A stretch of DNA of 7,303 nt from Alphaproteobacteria bacterium (GTDB lineage: Bacteria; Pseudomonadota; Alphaproteobacteria; Rickettsiales; RI-342): NCBI GenBank assembly GCA_020851915.1, contig JADZBT010000130.1, positions 1-7,303 on the forward strand, read 5' to 3'. Of the stretch, positions 1-5,150 are shown in pieces. The notes beneath the pieces were generated by a model. The model saw only the letters and a program-made list of their open reading frames with translations, did no database searches and had not been told where the DNA came from. A program made the translations under genes and the position numbers. The number at the start of each line of letters is the position of its first letter. Position 1 is the first letter of the stretch.

Positions 1-111
1 AACGGCAACATGCTGCAAGCCGAGGTTCCGGTATCGGTGATGAACACGCTGACACTCGAACGCGGCATGGACGTGCTGGTACGCCCCAAGCAGACCAAGA
101 TTTTTGAGTAG
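1..111 (+). CDS. C-terminal end of an ABC transporter ATP-binding protein, probably CysA-like (partial)
   Basis: Frame 1 is open from the window edge to a TAG at 109-111, giving 36 residues. The segment contains AEVPVSVM, then LERGMDVLVRPKQTKIF. A short beta-rich stretch ending in 'L..G..V.VRP...k.F' is typical of the C-terminal regulatory (TOBE-like) part of sulfate/thiosulfate importer ATPases of the CysA type. In such transporters this subunit is a cytoplasmic ATPase that powers uptake by an inner-membrane permease pair. The Walker motifs would lie upstream, outside the window, so the identification rests on the tail alone. Another ABC importer ATPase with a TOBE domain is possible. The palindromic repeat begins 11 bp after the stop codon and may form the 3' end of this mRNA. 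Confidence 0.55.
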   Translation, partial: NGNMLQAEVPVSVMNTLTLERGMDVLVRPKQTKIFE

Positions 112-122
112 ACGGAAAGCGC

Positions 123-209
123 AGGCCCCTCATCCCCCGCCTTCTCCCTATGGGCGAAGGAGCTTTCCTATCCCCTCTCCCATGGGGAGAGGGTCAGGGT
201 GAGGGGCCT
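123..209 (+). repeat. Palindromic repeat element, copy 1 (MITE/REP-like, 87 bp)
   Basis: The ends AGGCCCCTCA (123-132) and TGAGGGGCCT (200-209) are perfect inverted repeats. Inside lie two hairpins: 140-160 (CCTTCTCCC, loop TAT, GGGCGAAGG, one mismatch at 155) and 173-193 (CCCTCTCCC, loop ATG, GGGAGAGGG, perfect). A second copy in reverse orientation lies at 794-876. The copies differ by the base at 155 and by a short linker between the two hairpins, which is about 4 bp longer here. GC-rich dispersed repeats of this 'CCCTCTCCC..GGGAGAGGG' style are common between genes in many proteobacteria. No coding capacity or transposase is seen, so any mobility would be non-autonomous. Confidence 0.9.
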
Positions 210-247
210 GTATTAACCGTAGTCGTAACCCTATCAAGGAGCACCCC

Positions 248-754
248 ATGACCCTATCCATGTATCAGGCCTCTCTCCCGGCCTTCGTCCGTATCCTCAC
301 CAACCTCTCGGCCATCCTCACCAAGGCCGAGGCGCATGCGGCGGCGAAGAAGATCGACCCGTCGGTGCTCATCAACGCCCGCCTTGCGCCCGATATGTTC
401 CCGCTCGCGCGGCAGATCCAGATCGCCACCGACGGTGTGAAGGGCTGTGCCGCGCGCCTCGCCGGCATCGACGTGCCCAGCTATGCCGACACCGAAACGA
501 CCTTTGCCGAATTGCAGGCGCGCATCGCCAAGACCATCACGTTCATGCAAAGCGTGAAGCCCGCGCAGATCGACGGCAGCGAGGAGCGCGACATTCAGTT
601 GAAGGTCGGCGGCCACGAGTTGAAATTCAAAGGGCAGCCCTACCTGCTCACCTTCGTCATCCCCAATTTCTATTTCCACGTGACGACGGCCTATGCCATC
701 CTGCGGCATAACGGCGTAGAGATCGGCAAACAGGACTTCCTCGGGCGCGACTAG
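248..754 (+). CDS. DUF1993 family protein
   Basis: This 168-residue protein matches the DUF1993 family over its whole length. Recognisable blocks are the N-terminus MTLSMYQASLPAF, the 'NARLAPDMFPLARQIQIA' block at residues 43-60, the ETTFAELQARIAKT region near 83-96, and the C-terminal PNFYFHVTTAYAILRHNGV block at 139-157. Family members are cytosolic, mostly helical proteins of about 160-170 aa, generally grouped with the DinB/YfiT-like four-helix fold. Their biochemical function is not established. H144 and H154 sit in the most conserved block and might bind metal, which is an inference. The start is supported by AAGGAG at 236-241, six bases before the ATG. The gene is bracketed by the two inverted repeat copies. 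No clear promoter was found between the left repeat and the gene, so it may be read from upstream. Confidence 0.9.
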   Translation: MTLSMYQASLPAFVRILTNLSAILTKAEAHAAAKKIDPSVLINARLAPDMFPLARQIQIATDGVKGCAARLAGIDVPSYADTETTFAELQARIAKTITFMQSVKPAQIDGSEERDIQLKVGGHELKFKGQPYLLTFVIPNFYFHVTTAYAILRHNGVEIGKQDFLGRD

Positions 755-793
755 AATTTTTTTCGGGCCATTTGCGCGCACTATCGCACCTGT

Positions 794-876
794 AGGCCCC
801 TCACCCTGACCCTCTCCCCATGGGAGAGGGGATTGACTCCTTCTCCCATAGGGAGAAGGCGGGGGATGAGGGGCCT
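794..876 (-). repeat. Palindromic repeat element, copy 2 (inverted relative to copy 1, 83 bp)
   Basis: The reverse complement of this stretch is nearly identical to 123-209. It has the same 10-bp terminal inverted repeats (794-803 and 867-876) and the same two hairpins, at 810-830 and 839-859. Here both hairpins are perfect, with 9-bp stems and 3-base loops. It lies between the convergent DUF1993 (stop at 754) and PIG-L (stop at 908) genes, where its hairpins could mark or protect the 3' ends of both transcripts. On the minus strand it follows the PIG-L stop by 31 bp, in the same relative orientation that copy 1 has to the ABC transporter gene. The hairpins have no strong T-run after them, so they do not look like classical intrinsic terminators. 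Confidence 0.9.
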
Positions 877-907
877 GATCTATCGATGTAAGCACCCAAG
901 AAAAACT

Positions 908-2086
908 CTAACGCTCCACCTGCTGTGGTGCGTTGGCCTCGTTCAGCAGTTTCAACTGAAACACATTCTCCTGCGGCAGCAGGTCGGCCAGCGAGAACCT
1001 GCGCGCGGTGACGCCGGGGATGTTGATGGGATACAGGGCGGTCGCCCAGTCGGAGCCCGCCTGCTTGCCGCGCACGCCGTCCACCACCGGGAGCAGTTCG
1101 AGATAGGGTTTCTCGTCGCAACCGGTCTGGCTGCGATGCATCAGCAGCGCCTTTATCTTCTCCGATTCGATGGCCTCAGAAGCCGTGACCAGCAGCGGCG
1201 GCACAGCGAATGCACCCTCAAAAGCGAAGGCGTCCGGATCGTTCTCCGCCGTGATGTCTGCGACCGGGTTCACTAGCCCTGTCGTTTTATCCACCGCATA
1301 CTGGTAACGCGGGACATGCACCCTGCTGTCGACAACCTCTTGCACGGCCCACGGCACGCCTGCCGCGAGCGCGAATTCGGGATCGCTGGTGAATATCTCT
1401 ATCGGGCCATGCTGCGTGTCCTCAAAGAATTTTTCATCGCGCAATTCGATCACCGCGTTAAGCGCCGCGATGGCGGTCGCCACATGATCCGGGTGGTCGG
1501 GGTAGAGCGCGGGAAGGGCCAGCCTGCGCGGCTTTTCCCGCCGGATATATTCCTTCAGCCGCTGTGTCAGCTCAGGCAGCTGTTGCAGCAACTCGCCGTC
1601 GCGGAAATGATGCGCGTCGTCGTGCAGGTCGTGGGCGCTGGCGTCGGTGCTAAGGTACTCCACATTGATTCCGGTGATCTGTGCGGCCTGCGCCTCTTCC
1701 TCCGCCCGCAGGTTGATGGTCTCATGTTCGGGCATGGGTGCGTTGCCTTTTTCCCCGCGTGTCACGAGCAACTGGCGGCAGGGCATGCCCAGCGCGTGCA
1801 GGTGGTGGATGAGGAGGGGAAAGAAATCACCGCTCACGTCCGAGGGATGCGGTGAGAGGAACAGCGTATCACCCGGCAATGCATCGCCCATCGGCGTATG
1901 CTCCGGGCGCACATGCGCGACATAACGGAATCCGTCCGGTGTCGCGCGTTCGGGCGCGGGCAGGGGCTTGTCTTTCCACAGGCCCAGCAGCCGTCGGATC
2001 GCCTCCTGTTCGGAGGCATCCCTGCTTGCTTCCAGTATCTGGGTCAGGCGTGGTTCGGCAGGTGGGGCGATGTGCACAAAATACAA
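908..2086 (-). CDS. PIG-L/LmbE-family deacetylase-like protein with altered metal motif
   Basis: The 392-residue product has a PIG-L/LmbE core at about residues 74-325. It contains the first motif LFLSPHPSDVSGD (H80, S82, D83), then RGEKGNAP, LRAEEEAQAA, a YPDHPDHVATA block (H198, H201) and the late KIKALLMHRSQTG block. PIG-L enzymes are zinc hydrolases that remove acetyl groups from N-acetylglucosaminyl substrates. Their usual first motif is HPDD, where the first Asp is the general base and His plus the second Asp bind zinc. Here the general-base position is Ser82, while the apparent zinc ligands H80, D83 and the HPDH histidine remain. The protein is also longer than the common 220-270 aa, with about 70 residues before the core and a C-terminal extension. 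The start chosen is TTG at 2086-2084. An in-frame TAA lies two codons upstream and no Shine-Dalgarno is visible. GTG at residue 4 or ATG at residue 66 are alternatives. The strong promoter just upstream favours the long form. Confidence 0.82.
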   Translation of the reverse strand: MYFVHIAPPAEPRLTQILEASRDASEQEAIRRLLGLWKDKPLPAPERATPDGFRYVAHVRPEHTPMGDALPGDTLFLSPHPSDVSGDFFPLLIHHLHALGMPCRQLLVTRGEKGNAPMPEHETINLRAEEEAQAAQITGINVEYLSTDASAHDLHDDAHHFRDGELLQQLPELTQRLKEYIRREKPRRLALPALYPDHPDHVATAIAALNAVIELRDEKFFEDTQHGPIEIFTSDPEFALAAGVPWAVQEVVDSRVHVPRYQYAVDKTTGLVNPVADITAENDPDAFAFEGAFAVPPLLVTASEAIESEKIKALLMHRSQTGCDEKPYLELLPVVDGVRGKQAGSDWATALYPINIPGVTARRFSLADLLPQENVFQLKLLNEANAPQQVER

Positions 2087-2117
2087 AAATTAAATGTTAC
2101 TTACATTATATATCGCA

Positions 2118-2146
2118 ATTATACTGTATTTTTGCCGGAAATGCAA
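2118..2146 (-). promoter_or_regulatory. Sigma70-type promoter for the PIG-L-like gene
   Basis: On the minus strand, TTGCAT (2146-2141) is followed by a 17-base spacer and a perfect TATAAT (2123-2118). It lies in the AT-rich 65-bp gap after the greB stop codon. Transcription would start near 2111, leaving a leader of about 25 bases before the TTG start codon. This suggests the gene is not only read through from greB. Confidence 0.72.
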
Positions 2147-2151
2147 TGGTG

Positions 2152-2721
2152 CTAACGATTTTCCGCCGCGCCGAAGCGGATGGCGATCACCTCAAGGGTT
2201 TCCGCGCCTGACGGGGTTTCCAGCTCCACCGTGTCCCCCACCCGGGATTTCATCAGCGCCCGCGCGACCGGTGAGATCCAGCTGATCTTTCCGTGGGAGA
2301 GGTCGGCCTCGTCCACGCCCACCAGCGTCACGGTATGCTCGCTGTCGTCCTCGCGCGCATAGGTCACGGTCGCGCCGAAGAACACCTGCGTGAGTCCCTG
2401 CTGCTCGGCGGGATCCACCACGACGGCGCTCTCCAGCCGCTTGGTGAGGTAGCGCACGCGTCGGTCGATCTCGCGCAGGCGTTTCTTGCCGTAGATATAA
2501 TCGCCGTTCTCCGAGCGGTCGCCGTTGCCCGCCGCCCATGCGACGACCTCGACCACCTTGGGGCGCTCCACGCGCAGTAGCGCGCGCAGTTCTTCCTGCA
2601 ATGCCGCGAAACCGGCGGGCGTCATATAATTTTTCTGCGAGGGAGGCAGCGTATCCGGCTCGTCCGGTTCGTCCGGTGCATCATCCCCGGTATCATTCTC
2701 TTTGGTGAAGGCTTTGCTCAT
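2152..2721 (-). CDS. greB: Transcription elongation factor GreB
   Basis: The 189-residue protein has a clear Gre N-terminal coiled-coil domain (about 31-104) and a C-terminal FKBP-like domain (about 112-185). The coiled-coil tip carries NGDRSENGDY, with D68 and E71 at the positions of the two acidic residues that Gre factors insert into the RNA polymerase secondary channel to stimulate cleavage of backtracked RNA. The GreB-type basic patch KKRLREIDRRVRYLTK (79-94) separates it from GreA. Later blocks VFFGATV and SPVARALMKSRVGDTVELETP also fit. The first 30 residues form an acidic tail containing a DEPDEPD repeat, encoded by a short 9-bp tandem repeat near 2654-2680; such tails occur in other proteobacterial GreB proteins. 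The frame is open further upstream to 2805, but ATG at 2721 is chosen because it overlaps the stop of the preceding gene as ATGA and matches the usual MSKAFTKE start. Confidence 0.95.
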   Translation of the reverse strand: MSKAFTKENDTGDDAPDEPDEPDTLPPSQKNYMTPAGFAALQEELRALLRVERPKVVEVVAWAAGNGDRSENGDYIYGKKRLREIDRRVRYLTKRLESAVVVDPAEQQGLTQVFFGATVTYAREDDSEHTVTLVGVDEADLSHGKISWISPVARALMKSRVGDTVELETPSGAETLEVIAIRFGAAENR

Positions 2722-3125
2722 AGGCTCGTGGGGCGTGATCGGCTTTGCAGGTACGGGAATAATGCATACGCGAATTGCGCCAGAAGTCCAGTCGCGGGGC
2801 CCCATGCGGCGTAGCTTGCGATCTGTTCGCTCAGGGAGCGTCCCAAGCCTACGACACCCAGAGTGGTTTCGGCGATGATGAGCAGGCCGAAAGCGATCCC
2901 TCCCATCAGGAGCCGGGCAGGAGGTCGGGTCGGCACGGGCGCGCGCCGCAGCACAAAGGCGCAGGCATGCCAGGAGATAAACAATATCAACGGGAGTTCG
3001 ATGAGCGTAGCGGCAAACTCACCCATACGGGGCGTTACACCCAGAGTACGGATAGCACCCAACGCGAACCCGGCAGCAAATACCAGAGTGAAATATAAAA
3101 ATGCGGCTCTCAGGATGGATAGCAT
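2718..3125 (-). CDS. Small four-helix inner-membrane protein of unknown function
   Basis: Starting at ATG 3125, the 135-residue product has four hydrophobic segments, at about residues 5-25, 38-58, 72-94 and 109-125, joined by short loops with RR or PR residues. It is therefore very probably an integral inner-membrane protein. It resembles small hypothetical membrane proteins found in alphaproteobacteria, but I know no function for them. The frame is open upstream to a GTG at 3206. The ATG at 3125 is preferred because hydrophobicity begins right after it, a weak AGG lies about seven bases upstream, and a TATAAT sits inside the longer version. The stop TGA (2720-2718) overlaps the greB ATG as ATGA, so the two genes are almost certainly co-transcribed and translationally coupled. 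Confidence 0.8.
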   Translation of the reverse strand: MLSILRAAFLYFTLVFAAGFALGAIRTLGVTPRMGEFAATLIELPLILFISWHACAFVLRRAPVPTRPPARLLMGGIAFGLLIIAETTLGVVGLGRSLSEQIASYAAWGPATGLLAQFAYALFPYLQSRSRPTSL

Positions 3126-3182
3126 TTCCAGACCTGCACACTGGATGACGGCGGACGCAGCATACTGCGAATTCTTTCCGAG

Positions 3183-3188
3183 ATTATA
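3183..3188 (-). promoter_or_regulatory. Candidate -10 element for the membrane protein-greB operon
   Basis: A perfect TATAAT on the minus strand lies about 58 bases before the ATG at 3125. No good -35 is found at 16-18 bases, where the sequence reads near TGGTGT. The call therefore rests on the -10 and on its position upstream of the operon. Confidence 0.4.
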
Positions 3189-3249
3189 GGAGGGGAGGGC
3201 CGTCACACCATAATTTTCTTAAAACCTTAACACTACACAGGAATTTTTC

Positions 3250-3258
3250 TGCTAAAAT
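3250..3258 (+). promoter_or_regulatory. Candidate extended -10 promoter for the glutamine-synthetase-like gene
   Basis: TGCTAAAAT fits an extended -10 (TGN plus TAAAAT) in the AT-rich divergent region. A TTAACA at 3227-3232 is 20 bases away, too far for a standard -35. Transcription would start near 3265, giving a leader of about 42 bases with AGGA at 3294-3297, nine bases before the ATG at 3307. The leader contains a six-codon reading frame (3271-3291) that may be chance. Confidence 0.45.
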
Positions 3259-3306
3259 GCGACCGCATTAATGGCGATAAATCTATTTTAATCAGGATAT
3301 TATATC

Positions 3307-5136
3307 ATGGCATCACTGGCGGATCTTAACGCGCATCTTGCAGCAGCCATAAGTGGCGCGTGCGACCTGAGGCTTATCACGCTGGATACGGCGGGGGAGG
3401 ATATGGTGCGTCTGCACCTCGCGCCTCTACCCAAAGAGATCGCGGCCACGGGGGCGGACAGGACCTACGAAGAGACCGTCCGGCTGATGCGGGTGATGTT
3501 TCCCCGCGCCAGAGAGAAGGATGACGGCGAAACAAACAGCTTCACCGTTCCGAGGGAGAGCTTCATCCATCAGTGTGAGAAGATGGCGGCATACCATCAG
3601 GCGACGAGCGACTCCGAACGGATGATAGAGGCACATTACGCCGATATACGCACAATGCTTGCGGAAGCACTCACCACGTTGGAGATGGTGGCGGATACCG
3701 GCACGGGAAAGATATTGACCAAGGAGCAGGCGGCGGCGGCAGAAAAAACCCGTCCGGTGGAGCCTAAGGATTTTGTGGTGAATATGGGCGCGGAGCTTGA
3801 ATTCACCGCCTTCATCGACGGCGAAAAAACCGCCTCGGCGGATGAAGTGGCCGAAAAAAATGCCGCTATACCTCAGGGTGCGGTTAAAAGAAGGCTGCAA
3901 CATCTGCTGGAGGCCGGGCATGAAATGAATGAGGAAGGGCTCGATAGGTATCTTCCCGAGCACCTTCAGGTGGAGGCGCTGTCCGGAAAATTCGCGGCAG
4001 GCCTGGAGCAAAAACTCGCTGGCTCTTTTCACCACACAAACACCAAGATAACCTTCGAACCTCTGGTGGGCACGTCCCTGACCACCATCTCTGCCCCCGC
4101 GATGGATGCGTATGGCGTTGACGCTGTGCGGCCCCTCTATTTCTCTTATCCGCTTGAGGCGGTCCTGCATTTCAGCAATCCTCTGGCGGTTTCCCGCCTG
4201 ATACGCGGGGTGCGCCAGAAGATCGTCAATGAGGCGACCGCGCTGGATCCCGATACGGGTGAGGCGCTTTACCCGGGCCTCGCGGGGCTTACCTTCCAGA
4301 CCAAGCCGAACACCGGAGCGCCGCCTTGCAGTATCCACCTGAATGATTCCATTTTCTCTACCGGGGGGCAGAATATGATGGAGCAGGAATTCTTCCAGCC
4401 GGGCAGCAACCTGCCGGAGAAGCCGGAGCCGGTGAGTGAGCTCACGCTCTGCATTGAGCTTGCGCGCATTGAATTCTTACAGCAGGGCGGGCTGTTCTTT
4501 TTCTCGCGCTCCGCGAACGATGTTCTGCGCTATGGCGACCGCGAGGAAGACGGCCCGACCATCATCGGGACGGCGCGCAAGCGTGAAGCCGGGTGTTATC
4601 CATCCAGCCTGCTGCCGGGCCCTCATAGGGATACTTCCCGCACGCAGTACGGCGGCAAAGGCGGCGCAACGCGCAGCGAGAATCGCGTGATAGGTGCGGG
4701 TGCGGCGGGTGACGGAGATGTTGCGGCCAACCCTTCGCAGGAGCCGTTCGCCGCCGAGCTTGTCGAGGCGGAAACCTGGGTGCTGCGGCGCGGGGTGGAG
4801 ATGTTCGCGGAGCGGGTGAAGGCGCGTGCGGCAGGGCAGGCCGTCACACCGCTCACGGAAGAACTGCTGATGGAAATGCCCTATCACACAGAAGCCAGGG
4901 ATGACTCCATCACGCTGCCTAACGGCAGATTCCTCAAGCCGGAATTCCGTCTGCCCACGACCTGGGATGAGATCCGCGACCGATTCCGCGATAGTGGCTT
5001 GATGAAGCAGGTATTCGGGGAGGTGCGGATGGAGGGTATGTTGGAACGCAGCACGGAGCTGAACAAGATACATGCGGCGAATTTCAGGCTGGGTCCGAAG
5101 CCACCCGCCCACGCGCCCGAATCGCTGGCGCGTTGA
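3307..5136 (+). CDS. Divergent glutamine-synthetase-fold ligase (gamma-glutamyl-amine synthetase-like)
   Basis: The 609-residue protein shows the ordered landmarks of a glutamine synthetase catalytic domain. GAELEF (E163, E165) matches the paired metal-binding glutamates. PLEAVLHFSNPLAVSRLIRGVRQ (282-304) matches the E220 region and following helix. FQTKPNTG...CSIHLNDS (330-348) includes H344. N404, the AR-x-R stretch at 423-426, SENR (E458, R460) and AANPSQ (473-478) match the arginine-rich and 'E-x-R...NPY' blocks. LPTTWDEIRDRF and onward (549-582) matches the C-terminal helices. Enzymes of this fold join glutamate to ammonia or amines using ATP. It is longer than the usual 440-470 aa, with about 160 residues before GAELEF. 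The glycine-rich NGSGMH motif is replaced by PPCSIH, and I could not place equivalents of E212 or D50. True glutamine synthetase activity is therefore doubtful. A PuuA-like role is inferred from the PuuD-like gene that converges on it 14 bp away. AGGA at 3294-3297 supports the start. Confidence 0.75.
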   Translation: MASLADLNAHLAAAISGACDLRLITLDTAGEDMVRLHLAPLPKEIAATGADRTYEETVRLMRVMFPRAREKDDGETNSFTVPRESFIHQCEKMAAYHQATSDSERMIEAHYADIRTMLAEALTTLEMVADTGTGKILTKEQAAAAEKTRPVEPKDFVVNMGAELEFTAFIDGEKTASADEVAEKNAAIPQGAVKRRLQHLLEAGHEMNEEGLDRYLPEHLQVEALSGKFAAGLEQKLAGSFHHTNTKITFEPLVGTSLTTISAPAMDAYGVDAVRPLYFSYPLEAVLHFSNPLAVSRLIRGVRQKIVNEATALDPDTGEALYPGLAGLTFQTKPNTGAPPCSIHLNDSIFSTGGQNMMEQEFFQPGSNLPEKPEPVSELTLCIELARIEFLQQGGLFFFSRSANDVLRYGDREEDGPTIIGTARKREAGCYPSSLLPGPHRDTSRTQYGGKGGATRSENRVIGAGAAGDGDVAANPSQEPFAAELVEAETWVLRRGVEMFAERVKARAAGQAVTPLTEELLMEMPYHTEARDDSITLPNGRFLKPEFRLPTTWDEIRDRFRDSGLMKQVFGEVRMEGMLERSTELNKIHAANFRLGPKPPAHAPESLAR

Positions 5137-5150
5137 TCCCTCCGTGTTGC

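Noticed and set aside
794..876. Repeat copy 2 as an intrinsic terminator or tRNA-like gene
   Set aside because: The hairpins are strong but lack a downstream T-run, and the closed two-hairpin shape lacks tRNA sequence landmarks.
254..895. 213-codon minus-strand frame covering DUF1993 and repeat copy 2
   Set aside because: Its N-terminus is a translation of the palindromic repeat and the rest is antisense to the well-supported DUF1993 gene.
1316..1855. 179-codon plus-strand frame inside the PIG-L-like gene
   Set aside because: It is antisense to PIG-L motifs and has no recognisable domains.
2722..2805. Upstream extension of greB to 2805
   Set aside because: The ATGA overlap and the typical MSKAFTKE start place the true start at 2721; the extra residues are a shadow of the membrane protein gene.
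3126..3206. GTG start at 3206 for the membrane protein
   Set aside because: It has no ribosome binding site, and the extra 27 residues cover a perfect TATAAT that looks like the promoter -10.
3271..3291. Six-codon leader reading frame before the GS-like gene
   Set aside because: It is too short to support, with no binding site, no run of one amino acid and no paired attenuator stems.
3427..4338. 303-codon open frame on the minus strand inside the GS-like gene
   Set aside because: It is antisense to a protein with clear family motifs, and its own product is Arg/His-rich without recognisable domains, as expected for a high-GC shadow frame.
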